Program-made: the position numbers and the translations under genes
NCBI RefSeq assembly: GCF_001544275.1
Contig: NZ_BCQE01000001.1
Coordinates: 1 to 64,000, forward strand
Source: Enterococcus gallinarum NBRC 100675
GTDB lineage: Bacteria > Bacillota > Bacilli > Lactobacillales > Enterococcaceae
Direction of reading: 5' to 3'
DNA length: 64,000 bases
Notes under the pieces: generated by a model
What the model was told of the DNA's origin: nothing
Database searches by the model: none
Seen by the model: only the letters and a program-made list of their open reading frames with translations
Shown here: one piece after another, positions 1 through 8,567 of the stretch
Numbering within the stretch: the stretch's first letter is position 1
How the letters are laid out: every line of letters starts with the position of its first letter

Positions 1-64
1 AGTGCTGCTTCCTTCCGGATCTGACACGCTTCACAAGACCTCCATTGTCCTAGCCTTTCGGCAA
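1..64 (-). ncRNA. ffs: small SRP RNA (4.5S/scRNA), 3' part cut by window edge
   Basis: The minus strand contains the conserved apical core of bacterial SRP RNA, GTCAGATCCGGAAGGAAGCAG, in positions about 4-24, the segment that binds Ffh. The RNA would start near position 62-64, just after a good -10 box, and run off the left edge. SRP RNA targets nascent membrane proteins to the SecYEG translocon. Its place directly after tadA is the usual Firmicute arrangement. The exact 5' end is inferred from the promoter. Confidence 0.88.
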
Positions 65-69
65 AATTT

Positions 70-98
70 AGTATAACGTATTTTTCTATAGATTACCA
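70..98 (-). promoter_or_regulatory. promoter of ffs
   Basis: On the minus strand TGGTAA (98-93) and TATACT (75-70) are spaced by 17 nt and sit about 7 nt before the presumed SRP RNA start. The -35 is poor, the -10 good. The promoter overlaps the last codons of tadA, so ffs transcription starts inside the end of the upstream gene. Confidence 0.55.
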
Positions 99-592
99 GA
101 CTTTTTTTGTTTTTTCTTTTGGCGCAATGCCCGAAAAAAATCTTTTAGCACTTGCCCGCACGCTTCTTCCAAGATCCCGCCTTCTACGTAGGACCAATGG
201 TTGAAACGCTCATCTTCCAACAGATTCAGCAAAGAACCGGCAGCACCGCCTTTTGGATCGTAGGCGCCAAAGTAAACTTCTTCGACACGAGCCAGCATCA
301 TTGCACCACTACACATAGGACAAGGCTCCAATGTAACAAATAGCTGCGCTTGTTCTAAGCGCCAGCTTTCGATGGCTTGGCAGGCTTGTTGGATGGCAAA
401 CATTTCGGCATGAGCTGTTGCCTCTTGCTGTTTTTCCCGCAAGTTGTGTCCTCGGCCAATAATTTGCCCCTCTAAGACGACAACTGCCCCGATGGGGACT
501 TCGGCGATTGCTTCCGCTTTTTGCGCTTCTTTCAGTGCTTCACGCATAAAATATTCTTTTTCACTTTGTGTGAGGGTACTTTCTTTCTTCAA
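86..592 (-). CDS. tadA: tRNA-specific adenosine-34 deaminase TadA
   Basis: Converts adenosine to inosine at the wobble position of tRNA-Arg(ACG); an essential zinc enzyme acting as a dimer. The deaminase signature is complete: HAE with the zinc His and catalytic Glu at about residues 61-63, and PCPMC with zinc cysteines at about 91 and 94. The frame is open back to a TTG at 607, but AAAGGA at 604-599 is followed after 6 nt by a TTG at 592, which gives the 168-residue protein expected for the family, so I place the start there. Its 3' end carries the promoter of ffs. Confidence 0.93.
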   Translation of the reverse strand: MKKESTLTQSEKEYFMREALKEAQKAEAIAEVPIGAVVVLEGQIIGRGHNLREKQQEATAHAEMFAIQQACQAIESWRLEQAQLFVTLEPCPMCSGAMMLARVEEVYFGAYDPKGGAAGSLLNLLEDERFNHWSYVEGGILEEACGQVLKDFFRALRQKKKQKKSGNL

Positions 593-863
593 AATGATTC
601 CTTTCAATTCTCAATTGGGATAAACATGGAAAGCTGACACTGACTCTATAGAAAAGCTCTGGCAATTTTTTAACGCAGTCATTCAGTAGCCGTACCTGTT
701 CCAGTTGCTATGGCTCCCAATTCCTATTTTCCTTTTCTCTGAACAAAAAGAAGCGCCAAATGAAGCCTAGTCAAACAACTGCTATGGCAGGACAACCACT
801 GGCAGGTTCTTTCAACGATCTTCTGGCCGCTTCTAACAGCATTTTCTCCAAGGAGATATTAGC

Positions 864-1199
864 TTAAAAGACTGCATCAATAAAGCTAGTCAACTTGTCT
901 TTGACATTCTCTGTTGCATCTTTGACGTTATCTCCATAAACCGAGACTTTATGACGGCTGTCTTTGACTTTCTTCATGACGCCGAGCAATGCATCTAAAT
1001 CTTTATCCGTCAAATCATCGACGACACCTAATAATTTTTCGTTGCCATTAAATTTGTCGTCAACAAACTTTTTCACTTTGTGACGGTTGCAAGCGAAGCG
1101 TACTTTGTTCACGACTTTGTCTGAGACAACGACTGCTGTTGAGATGCCAGCAATTGCCGCAATACTTAATCCAATCGTTACTTTTGTTGATGTTTTCAT
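864..1199 (-). CDS. small membrane-anchored protein of unknown function
   Basis: The 111-residue product starts with a short charged stretch and a single hydrophobic segment (about residues 7-26) followed by a Lys/Asp-rich, probably helical tail of about 80 residues. This suggests a protein anchored by its N-terminus or exported, with a highly charged domain. The start is secure: AAGGGAG lies 7 nt before the ATG. No enzymatic motif is visible and I do not recognise a named family; similar short proteins are common in enterococci. It lies alone between the methylase gene and tadA on the same strand, about 70 nt after the former. Confidence 0.72.
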   Translation of the reverse strand: MKTSTKVTIGLSIAAIAGISTAVVVSDKVVNKVRFACNRHKVKKFVDDKFNGNEKLLGVVDDLTDKDLDALLGVMKKVKDSRHKVSVYGDNVKDATENVKDKLTSFIDAVF

Positions 1200-1267
1200 A
1201 TCGATCAGCTCCCTTTATTTGCTACTTCTATGATAGCACGACCGATCAAATAAAAATACTATTTCGT

Positions 1268-2632
1268 TTATTCCAGAGTGAACCGCAATCCTTTCGGGAA
1301 GAAGTTTTTCACCACACCTTGCACTTGTTTGCCGAAGCCAATCGGGACCTCAGCCACCTTCAAGACGACCCAGCCTTCATTTCCAGGCACCGTAATCGTT
1401 TCACCAGCCACGTACTTCTGCCACTGAGCTAACTCAATTGACAAGAAAGGTGCTTCATCATTTTCTTTGATCGCCATTGCCAATGCAAAACTCGGTTCGA
1501 TACGATTCTTTTTCACAGTCCCTACGTGAAGCCCTGGACGTAATACGCGAACCCCTTTTAGTGATGGTAATTCACTAGGTACTAACCACAGATGATCCCC
1601 AAAAAGCTGGATATCGGCAGCAGTCTCTTTTAAAAATGGATAGTTTTCTTGGAAAGATTGCCAAAGTGATCGCGTGACAGAATCAATCCCAGAAGCTTTT
1701 TTGGTTTTTTTGGTTTTCTTTGGTTTGGCTATGTTCTCCGATCCAAGATAGGTCAGCTTTGCGGCAAAATGACCTTCCCCTTGATTTTTGTGAGGCCATA
1801 ACCGAATCGTCTTTTCAATGTCGTTCATCGGTGCCCAATCGTGGCGTCCATGAGACACATTTTCCAATTCAATCGGTTCAATGGAAAAAGGATATGCTGA
1901 GACCAGCCATTCAATGATGGCTTCATTTTCTTCAGGTGCAAACGTGCAAGTAGAGTAGATCAACTGTCCGCCAGGCTTTAACATCGCAACCGCTTCAGCC
2001 AAAATCTCCTTCTGGCGCTGAGCGCACTGCAGTGGCGAATCAGCTTGCCATTCCGCGATGGCCACAGGATCTTTGCGGAACATTCCTTCTCCTGAGCAAG
2101 GAGCATCCACCACGATTTTGTCAAAAAATTGTGGAAAATGCGGCGTCAGTTCTTGCGGCGCATGGTTCGTCACCACCACATTACTGATCCCCCATCGTTC
2201 AACGTTTTCCGATAAGATTTTTGCGCGTTTAGTAAAAATCTCATTGGAAACCAATAAACCTTTGCCTTGCATCTGACTTGCTAATTGCGTGGTTTTCCCT
2301 CCAGGCGCTGCACAAAGATCGAGCACTTTTTCTCCTGGTTGTGCATCTGCGATCGTCGCAACGATCATCGCGCTTGGTTCCTGACTGTAGACATACCCCG
2401 CTTGATGAAGCAGTGATTTCCCTTTGACTTCTCCAATATAGGCGTTCATTGCGTATGGTGCTGGACTTTTATCCGGTCCAAACATTTCCAGCATCGAGAC
2501 GGCTTGTGGCTTCAACGGATTCAAGCGAAATCCTTTTACTGGATGCCCTGTTTCTAAAGCAGTAAAAAAGGCCGCCGCTTCGGCTCCTAGTAACTGCTGA
2601 TATTTGGTAATGAATGCTGCTGGTAATTTCAA
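1268..2632 (-). CDS. rsmF: RsmF/NOL1-NOP2-sun family RNA (cytosine-C5) methyltransferase
   Basis: SAM-dependent m5C methyltransferase acting on rRNA or tRNA. Seen: the SAM-binding stretch with LDLCAAPGGKT (about 105-114), the motif IV cysteine in DAPCSGEG (Cys179), and the catalytic motif VI cysteine in YSTCTFAPEE (Cys229). The C-terminal 150 residues match the extra domain of Gram-positive RsmF-like proteins, consistent with 454 residues in total. Translation starts at a TTG preceded by AGGAGGG with 6-nt spacing. A Lys-rich linker at about 305-316 separates the catalytic and C-terminal parts. The exact RNA target cannot be read from the sequence. Confidence 0.88.
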   Translation of the reverse strand: MKLPAAFITKYQQLLGAEAAAFFTALETGHPVKGFRLNPLKPQAVSMLEMFGPDKSPAPYAMNAYIGEVKGKSLLHQAGYVYSQEPSAMIVATIADAQPGEKVLDLCAAPGGKTTQLASQMQGKGLLVSNEIFTKRAKILSENVERWGISNVVVTNHAPQELTPHFPQFFDKIVVDAPCSGEGMFRKDPVAIAEWQADSPLQCAQRQKEILAEAVAMLKPGGQLIYSTCTFAPEENEAIIEWLVSAYPFSIEPIELENVSHGRHDWAPMNDIEKTIRLWPHKNQGEGHFAAKLTYLGSENIAKPKKTKKTKKASGIDSVTRSLWQSFQENYPFLKETAADIQLFGDHLWLVPSELPSLKGVRVLRPGLHVGTVKKNRIEPSFALAMAIKENDEAPFLSIELAQWQKYVAGETITVPGNEGWVVLKVAEVPIGFGKQVQGVVKNFFPKGLRFTLE

Positions 2633-2940
2633 GATGATCCCTCCTAAGCTCTCTTATCATAGCGAGTGCTCAGCGATTGTGCAAGTAGCGTCAGGCAATT
2701 TTGAAAAAAATGTGACAAAAATCAACAGAAGGAAATCAAACCTAAAATAGGTCAGCAAAGGATCGTTCGTTCGAAAACGATTTACGCTATCCATTGCCCA
2801 TTCACTGCTGATTTTGTCACAGTCTTTCGTTATTGCTGTAGGTATCGTTGAAATCGATCAATAGCATATCTACAGTGTTTTTTTGTACTGCTGGTATCTA
2901 TCATCTGCTACTTATCATTGTTGTTTCGATAGGTCCGCGC
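2633..2940. other. 308-nt intergenic region between YczE-like gene and rsmF
   Basis: No gene is seen. It holds the inverted repeat described at 2711-2821, an inner hairpin ATCGTT/AACGAT near 2762-2781, and presumably the promoter of rsmF. No clear rho-independent terminator follows the upstream gene. Confidence 0.5.
2711..2821. repeat. candidate dispersed element bounded by TGTGACAAAA inverted repeats
   Basis: TGTGACAAAA(A)TCA at 2711-2724 is answered by TGATTTTGTCACA at 2809-2821, giving a 12-13 bp terminal inverted repeat around about 85 nt. The right end continues as GTCTTT. The same terminal words, with the same GTCTTT flank, bound an element of about 172 bp at 44856-45027. No ORF lies inside. 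A MITE or palindromic intergenic repeat family is the simplest reading; two copies are too few to be sure. Confidence 0.45.
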
Positions 2941-3576
2941 TCATTTAAATAAAGATTTCTTGATGGTCTTTTCGATGAACGGCACTGAGGCGTAATCATC
3001 CCAGAACTTGATCAGCGGACCAACTAGAAAGGCACTGATAAATGTCCCAATCCCGATCGGTCCACCTGTGATCCAGCCGAGTGTCGCAAAAGCCACATCT
3101 TGGATCACTCTGACGACCCGATAATTCGCTTTCGTTCGATCAACGATCGTCGGTGCGATCGCATCATAAGGCGCACTTCCCACTTTTGCTGACATATAGA
3201 AGGAAGCACCAAAGGTAAAGAACAGAATACCGATCACTAAAAAGAGCCCTTTTTGCAGCCAACCTTCCGGAGAAACTGCGAAAAGTTCAAAGATTTTCGT
3301 ATAAAAATCAATAAAAAAGCCCGTCAAGACCATATTGATCACTGTGCCGATCCCAATATGCCGACGACCAAAAAAGAAAATCAAGATCAACAAAACGAGA
3401 TTGATCATTAATTGATAAACACCTAATGAAAGACCTAACCGTTCACCTGTTCCAATATTGGCAGCTGTATACGGATCCAGCCCGACGCCACCTACGCGAA
3501 GCAAGGAGGCGCCAAAACCGATGATAGCTACCCCGATCAACGCAAAAAGCGACCGCAGCCATGTTTCTTTTTTCAT
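2941..3576 (-). CDS. YczE/YitT-type integral membrane protein
   Basis: A 211-residue protein with about five hydrophobic helices and the internal G-G-x-x-DP(Y)/G-S-A-PYDA repeats typical of the COG2364 YczE/YyaS family (GLDPYTAA near residue 32, GSAPYDA near 133). Members are uncharacterised or linked to transporter or lantibiotic functions; the substrate is unknown. The ATG follows AGGTGGGG. It is monocistronic by position, about 80 nt after the metalloprotease gene and separated from it by a terminator. Confidence 0.75.
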   Translation of the reverse strand: MKKETWLRSLFALIGVAIIGFGASLLRVGGVGLDPYTAANIGTGERLGLSLGVYQLMINLVLLILIFFFGRRHIGIGTVINMVLTGFFIDFYTKIFELFAVSPEGWLQKGLFLVIGILFFTFGASFYMSAKVGSAPYDAIAPTIVDRTKANYRVVRVIQDVAFATLGWITGGPIGIGTFISAFLVGPLIKFWDDYASVPFIEKTIKKSLFK

Positions 3577-3615
3577 TTATTCCCCACCTTTTTCTTTTTA
3601 TTATAACGACAATTT

Positions 3616-3650
3616 CAAAAAAAGGAAACTTGAGCATTCTCAAGTCTCCT
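3616..3650 (-). terminator. rho-independent terminator after the YugP-like gene
   Basis: An 11-bp stem (3624-3634 with 3639-3649, one G-T pair), a 4-nt loop, and a run of seven U on the minus strand. It lies directly after the metalloprotease stop codon and before the YczE-like gene. Confidence 0.85.
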
Positions 3651-3658
3651 TCTTTTCA

Positions 3659-4375
3659 TTAGTCGCGGCGATTGTTATTGCCGAATAAAATAATCAAACG
3701 TAGTAATTGCAGCAATGTCGCAACTGCAGCTGCCACATAAGTCAAGGCTGCAGCAAACAATACTTTACGGGCCTGCGGTACTTCTTCTTCCGTTAAGAGA
3801 CCGCCATCGGCTAAAATCCGTAACGCTCGTCTTGAAGCATCAAATTCGACTGGCAACGTCACCAATTGGAAAATAAATGCTAACGAGAATGCTAATATCC
3901 CCAGATTGATTAGGAAGGACCCTCTCAAAAGAACCCCGATCAAAATCAACGGGATCGACACCGCGGAACCAATATTAGCTACTGGGACGATCGCATGCCG
4001 GATACGCAATGGGAGATACCCTTTAGCATCTTGCACAGCATGCCCGCATTCATGGGCTGCCACTCCGATTGCTGCCACAGAAGTTGATTGTGCAGTTGCT
4101 TGAGATAGACTTAGCATCTTGTTGCCGGAATTATAATTATCAGTCAAATCTCCTGCGATAGCTTGGACGCCGACATTGTTGATGCCTTGGCTTTCCAAAA
4201 TATACTGAGCCGCCTTGGTCCCGGTGATATTGTTTCTACTGCTTATTTTATCGTATTTGCTAAACGTGCTTTTAACGTATGCTGAAGCCGCCATCGAGAT
4301 CACCATCCCGATAATGACTAAAATGAATGTTGGATCATAAAACCAACCAAAACCGTATCCACCGATTCCATACAC
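3659..4375 (-). CDS. YugP-family membrane zinc metallopeptidase
   Basis: A 238-residue membrane protein with an N-terminal helix (about 17-35), the zinc signature HECGHAVQ (His108, Glu109, His112) and several C-terminal hydrophobic helices. This is the neutral zinc metallopeptidase family PF04298 (B. subtilis YugP). A role in membrane protein quality control has been proposed for such enzymes, but the substrate is unknown. The N-terminus is rich in Gly and Tyr. It is followed by its own terminator, so it is probably a single-gene unit. Confidence 0.88.
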   Translation of the reverse strand: MYGIGGYGFGWFYDPTFILVIIGMVISMAASAYVKSTFSKYDKISSRNNITGTKAAQYILESQGINNVGVQAIAGDLTDNYNSGNKMLSLSQATAQSTSVAAIGVAAHECGHAVQDAKGYLPLRIRHAIVPVANIGSAVSIPLILIGVLLRGSFLINLGILAFSLAFIFQLVTLPVEFDASRRALRILADGGLLTEEEVPQARKVLFAAALTYVAAAVATLLQLLRLIILFGNNNRRD

Positions 4376-4460
4376 GATGAAATCCCTCCCTTTCGTCTTT
4401 GACCTTATTTTACCATTAAATGGATGAAAATATTATGAAGAGGTATGGAAGATTCTGTTT

Positions 4461-4787
4461 TTAAAGTTTTTTTACAAATTCTGCCTTCAATTTCATGGCA
4501 CCGAAACCATCGACTTTACAGTCGATATTGTGATCCCCTTCTACCAGACGAATGTTTTTGACTTTGGTTCCTTGTTTGATGGCACCAGAAGCACCTTTGA
4601 CTTTCAAATCTTTGATGACCGTCACGGCATCGCCATCCTGAAGAACATTTCCGTTGGCATCTTTGACGACAGCAGCAGTTTCTTCTGTTTCCTGCCATTC
4701 ATTGCCACATTCAGGGCAGACAAACAAGCCGCGATCCTCATATGCATAGGCGGATTGACAAACTGGACAATTTGGAATTTGAGACAT
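4461..4787 (-). CDS. PhnA/YjdM-type zinc ribbon protein
   Basis: A 108-residue protein with an N-terminal zinc ribbon (CPVC near residue 7, CPEC near 26) and the conserved PhnA C-terminal domain with VKDANGNVL and [14 protein letters not shown]. The family was once linked to phosphonate use but its function is not established. The frame is open five codons further upstream, but GAGGAG lies 7 nt before the ATG at 4787, so the start is set there. Confidence 0.88.
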   Translation of the reverse strand: MSQIPNCPVCQSAYAYEDRGLFVCPECGNEWQETEETAAVVKDANGNVLQDGDAVTVIKDLKVKGASGAIKQGTKVKNIRLVEGDHNIDCKVDGFGAMKLKAEFVKKL

Positions 4788-4902
4788 ATTCTTACTCCTC
4801 ATAGTGATGTATTCTGTGTTTATTCAACGATCGAGCACGATCGTGAAAAAATAAATATAACTGTAGCATACAAAATTTCTGACTATCCTGCAATATCCTG
4901 CA

Positions 4903-4950
4903 CAAAAAAATGCAATCGATAGAACAAACTAAGTTCTATCGATTGCATTT
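4903..4950 (-). terminator. strong terminator after dapF
   Basis: An 18-bp perfect stem (4908-4925 with 4933-4950), a 7-nt loop, and a run of U on the minus strand (the A run at 4904-4910). It closes the deacetylase-lysA-dapF operon about 110 nt after the dapF stop, and may also stop + strand transcripts. Confidence 0.88.
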
Positions 4951-5058
4951 GATGATCTTCTCAGTTCTAGCTAAAGATGGCTTCTAAGAATAAGGCTTCC
5001 ATAAGAACTGTCGCCTAAATGATTCTATGAACAGGATAATTCCGTCGCAAGACCACCC

Positions 5059-5889
5059 TCAGTCTAAAAATAGATTTTCGTCTAAAATACGCCCTTCAGA
5101 AACAAAAATCGCATCCCCAATCAGTTGGAGCTCCTCTGATGCAACTTCGACTCGCAGCTCTCCGCCTAAAACATGCAGCACAAGATTGGCTTGCGTTTGT
5201 TCCCGGCGTCGCGCCACCGCATAAGCAGTTGCCCCAGAGCCGGTCCCACAAGCATACGTAAAGCCCTCGACTCCCCGTTCATAGGTGCGGACAACGAGCT
5301 CCCCAGCTGAATCGGCATCGTAGAAATTCACATTGGCGCCTTTAGGAAATGCTGACCAATAGCGAATCCGTTGTGCTAAATCTGTCAATGCATCGAGGGA
5401 TGTTTCTTGCAGACCGGGATACTTCACCACCGCATGAGGGATTCCTGGATCACCTAACTCGATATAATCAACGACAGGAACCTCTCTGTCAGCGAAAGGT
5501 TGGTCAAACTTCGCAACGGTGGGGGGATTTAACGTCACTTTGTACTGTTGCCGATCCAATCGCCAAGCAGGAACAGGTCCTGCAACGGTCTCGATCACCA
5601 TTGCTTCTGAAGCAACCTTATTTTCATAAGCATAGCGAGCGATACAGCGTGCACCATTGCCACACATTTCCGCTTCCGTACCATCCGCATTATAAAAACG
5701 CATGCGGAAATCTCCCGTTCCTTCGGGATGATCGACAGCCATCAACGCATCTGCGCCGATTGAAAATTTCCGCTGACAAACTTGAGCCGCTAACTTAGCC
5801 AACTGTTTCGAAGAAAAATTATAGCGACGATTGTCGATCACAATAAAATCATTTCCGGCACCTTGCATCTTGGTATAAACGATTTCCAT
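5059..5889 (-). CDS. dapF: diaminopimelate epimerase
   Basis: Interconverts LL- and meso-diaminopimelate, the step before peptidoglycan use or decarboxylation to lysine. Both catalytic cysteines are present: MCGNGARC (Cys76) and ACGTGSGA (about residue 217), as is the N-terminal GAGNDF substrate motif. At 276 residues it has normal family length. It is the last gene of a three-gene minus-strand operon, 18 nt after lysA, and is followed by a strong terminator. Confidence 0.96.
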   Translation of the reverse strand: MEIVYTKMQGAGNDFIVIDNRRYNFSSKQLAKLAAQVCQRKFSIGADALMAVDHPEGTGDFRMRFYNADGTEAEMCGNGARCIARYAYENKVASEAMVIETVAGPVPAWRLDRQQYKVTLNPPTVAKFDQPFADREVPVVDYIELGDPGIPHAVVKYPGLQETSLDALTDLAQRIRYWSAFPKGANVNFYDADSAGELVVRTYERGVEGFTYACGTGSGATAYAVARRREQTQANLVLHVLGGELRVEVASEELQLIGDAIFVSEGRILDENLFLD

Positions 5890-5907
5890 GATTTCACCTG
5901 CTTTTTT

Positions 5908-7212
5908 TTATTCTTTCATCAAAAACGAAGGGATACGTTCATTTTGAATCAACTGCTGGAAAGTCTGACGTTCAACCACCAATTCCGCGTGCCCCTTTTC
6001 AACAAAAACTACCGCTGGAATCGCAAGTTTATTGTAATTGCTAGCCATTGAATAACCATATGCTCCCGTCGCAAAAGTCGCAAAAAGATCTCCCGTCTCT
6101 ACTTTGGGTAATTGCAGATCTTTGACTAAGATATCCGTGCTTTCACAAGCCTTGCCAGAAATCGTAACTGTCTCTGTGGCAGCTTCTGCTGCCCGATTGG
6201 CTAGAATCCCCGTATATTCAGCTTGATAAAGACCGGGACGAATGTTATCTGTCATGCCGCCATCAATACTGGCATAGGTTCGAATCTGTGGCAATGTCTT
6301 GATCGTACCAATAGTATGCAGACTGATACCTGCTTCCGCTACAATACTACGCCCAGGCTCGATCACCACAGTCGGACGTTGGAGCTGATGCGCTTGGCAA
6401 AACGTTTCAATCGTCGCCATCACCGGGTCCAAAAAGTAAGAATAGGGTTGACGAATATCCTTTTCCGTATAGCGGACACCAAATCCGCCGCCAACATTCA
6501 ACTCTTTAACAGTATAGTCAAATCGATGATGGATTTCTAGAACTAATGCTAGCGCAGCCTCTGTCGCAGCAATATGGGAATGATTGTCAGACAATTGACT
6601 TCCGATGTGGAAATGCAACCCATAAAAATCGATTTCCGGTGCGTCAATCACTTCTTCAATCAAAGGAAATAAAATCTCTTCATCCAATGGGATCCCAAAT
6701 TTCGAATCTTTCTGTCCAGTTGAAATAAACGCATGGGTCTGGACATTCACTTCTGGTGTGATTCGGAACATCACTTTTGCTTTCCGCTGTTTCTCTTGAC
6801 ATAGCGCTCGAATCAAACCGATCTCCTGACTGCCATCGACAATGATCCGACCTACACCATAATCGATCGCTAATGCCAATTCATCAATAGATTTATTGTT
6901 GCCATTGAATTCGATTTGTTCCGCTGGAAATCCTGCTTGGATGGCTGTGTATAGTTCACCGCCACTAACAACATCCAAAGACAGGCCTTCCTCATCAATC
7001 AACCGCAGCATGGCTAGTGTATTGAAGGCTTTCGAAGCATAGGCAGCTCGGGTGTTTTCATAGCGAGACAGAAATTCCTCGCGAATAGCACGACATTGAG
7101 TGCGAATCTCGGTCACCGAAAAAACGTACAAGGGTGTGCCAAATTCTTTTGCTAATGCCACTGTATCGCATCCATCCCAAAACAGGTGATTGTCTTTAAT
7201 CTCTTTGATCAT
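5908..7212 (-). CDS. lysA: diaminopimelate decarboxylase
   Basis: A PLP enzyme converting meso-DAP to L-lysine and CO2. Seen: the PLP lysine in AYASKAF (Lys61), the HIGSQ phosphate/PLP motif, the GGGFG loop, EPGRS and the CESTD dimer-interface cysteine motif. At 434 residues it is of normal length. The start ATG lies within the last codons of the preceding deacetylase gene (17-nt overlap) with GAGAGGAG as its ribosome binding site, indicating translational coupling. Confidence 0.96.
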   Translation of the reverse strand: MIKEIKDNHLFWDGCDTVALAKEFGTPLYVFSVTEIRTQCRAIREEFLSRYENTRAAYASKAFNTLAMLRLIDEEGLSLDVVSGGELYTAIQAGFPAEQIEFNGNNKSIDELALAIDYGVGRIIVDGSQEIGLIRALCQEKQRKAKVMFRITPEVNVQTHAFISTGQKDSKFGIPLDEEILFPLIEEVIDAPEIDFYGLHFHIGSQLSDNHSHIAATEAALALVLEIHHRFDYTVKELNVGGGFGVRYTEKDIRQPYSYFLDPVMATIETFCQAHQLQRPTVVIEPGRSIVAEAGISLHTIGTIKTLPQIRTYASIDGGMTDNIRPGLYQAEYTGILANRAAEAATETVTISGKACESTDILVKDLQLPKVETGDLFATFATGAYGYSMASNYNKLAIPAVVFVEKGHAELVVERQTFQQLIQNERIPSFLMKE

Positions 7213-8392
7213 TACTGCGCTCCTCTCTTAGTACCTGACTCTGATTCAATCTTTCAATCAATCGCAGGTAGCACTCAATGCCTCCTAATAAGACTTTCTC
7301 ATCAAAATTCATCTTGCTGCTGTGCAGCGGATAGGTATACCCTTTTTCTTCATCCCGAGTCCCGACAAAGAAAAAGACACCAGGGATCTCTTTTTGGTAC
7401 ATGGAGAAATCTTCCGCTAACATGTACGGCGGTGTCTCGATATAACTGTCGCCAGCAACATCCCGAACAGCATCTACCATGTCTGGATCATTGTCTACCA
7501 CCCGATACAAGTGTTCGAAAGAAACTTCTGCTGAACAGCCATACCCTTTAGCAATCTCTTCAGCCGCCAATTTTACTCGTTGCGTCAATGTTTCATAGAC
7601 CCCATCTTCAAAAGCCCGCATCGTTCCGTTCAACACGACTTCTCCGGGAATAATATTTTCTGCATCTCCTCCGCGAATCTTGCCGAATGTAATGACGGCC
7701 GAAGACAATGGACTAATGTTGCGAGAAACGATTGCATGGAGACCTTGAATGACCGCAGCTGCCGCTAAGATCGCATCGCTGCCTTGATGAGGTTGGGCCC
7801 CGTGAGCACTTTCTCCCAGGACTCGAATCGTGATCTCGCCATTTCGAGCCATCATTGGTCCCTTGCGGCAAGCAATCACACCTTCAGGATAGTCTGGAAA
7901 AACATGCAGACCGATAATCTGATCAATCGCAAAATCGGTTAAGATTCCTTCATCAATCATTAGCTGCGCACCACCAGGGCCTTCTTCTGCTGGCTGAAAA
8001 ATCAACACAATGGTCCCGCGAACAGCTTCCGGGTAATCGGATAAGTACTTTGCAAAACCTAAAAGCGTCGCCATATGTCCATCATGTCCACAAGCATGCA
8101 TTTTGCCGAGATGTTGCGAGGCAAAAGGAGCATTCGTTTCTTCCTTGATAGGCAATGCATCGATATCCGTGCGGAATGCTAACGTCTTCCCTGGTTTTTC
8201 ACTGCGAAAAACAGCGATCAATCCGGTATCCAGAACCGGATAAATTTCTTTGATCCCGAAAGACTGCAACTGTTTAAGCAAATATTCCTTCGTTTTGAAT
8301 TCTTCTAATCCTAACTCGGGAATCTTATGTAGTTCCCGTCGAAAACGAACCACGTCTTCGGTTAATTTCATTACTGCTTGAGATAATTGCAT
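7196..8392 (-). CDS. M20-family amidohydrolase, probable N-acetyl-diaminopimelate deacetylase
   Basis: Removes the acetyl group from N-acetyl-LL-DAP in the acetylase variant of lysine synthesis. Metal-binding motifs of the M20D family are visible: ACGHDGHMA, PAEEGPGGA and the late H in YPLHSSKMNFDE. The family also contains hippurate and IAA-amino acid hydrolases; the assignment rests on the operon with lysA and dapF and on the divergent N-acetyltransferase gene. The frame is open 20 codons further, but AAAGGTG 7 nt before the ATG at 8392 supports the 398-residue form. Confidence 0.87.
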   Translation of the reverse strand: MQLSQAVMKLTEDVVRFRRELHKIPELGLEEFKTKEYLLKQLQSFGIKEIYPVLDTGLIAVFRSEKPGKTLAFRTDIDALPIKEETNAPFASQHLGKMHACGHDGHMATLLGFAKYLSDYPEAVRGTIVLIFQPAEEGPGGAQLMIDEGILTDFAIDQIIGLHVFPDYPEGVIACRKGPMMARNGEITIRVLGESAHGAQPHQGSDAILAAAAVIQGLHAIVSRNISPLSSAVITFGKIRGGDAENIIPGEVVLNGTMRAFEDGVYETLTQRVKLAAEEIAKGYGCSAEVSFEHLYRVVDNDPDMVDAVRDVAGDSYIETPPYMLAEDFSMYQKEIPGVFFFVGTRDEEKGYTYPLHSSKMNFDEKVLLGGIECYLRLIERLNQSQVLREERSNDQRD

Positions 8393-8452
8393 TCGTGGGC
8401 ACCTTTCTTTCATTTGATCAGCAATATCGGCTGAAAATGTATGGATATCCAC

Positions 8453-8567
8453 ATTTTCATTGATATTGGATAATATTATAGTATATAATTCGAATAATCT
8501 ATAGTATAAATAATCAAAATTTTTTGATTTTTAGTACAATTAGAGAAAGAATAAAAAGGTTGAAAGG
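8453..8567. promoter_or_regulatory. divergent promoter region of the DAP/lysine locus
   Basis: A very A+T-rich region between two divergent gene sets. TATAAT-like boxes face both ways (for example TACAAT at 8535-8540 on + and TATAAT near 8475-8480 on -), but -35 boxes are weak. The region is too short for a lysine riboswitch and none of its conserved elements is seen. Confidence 0.4.

Noticed and set aside
4908-4950. TGCAATCGAT words as LacI-type operators
   Set aside because: They are the arms of the dapF terminator hairpin and lie downstream of genes, not at a promoter.
8453-8567. Lysine riboswitch before dapA or the deacetylase gene
   Set aside because: The 115-nt region is shorter than an L box and shows none of its conserved helices or a terminator.
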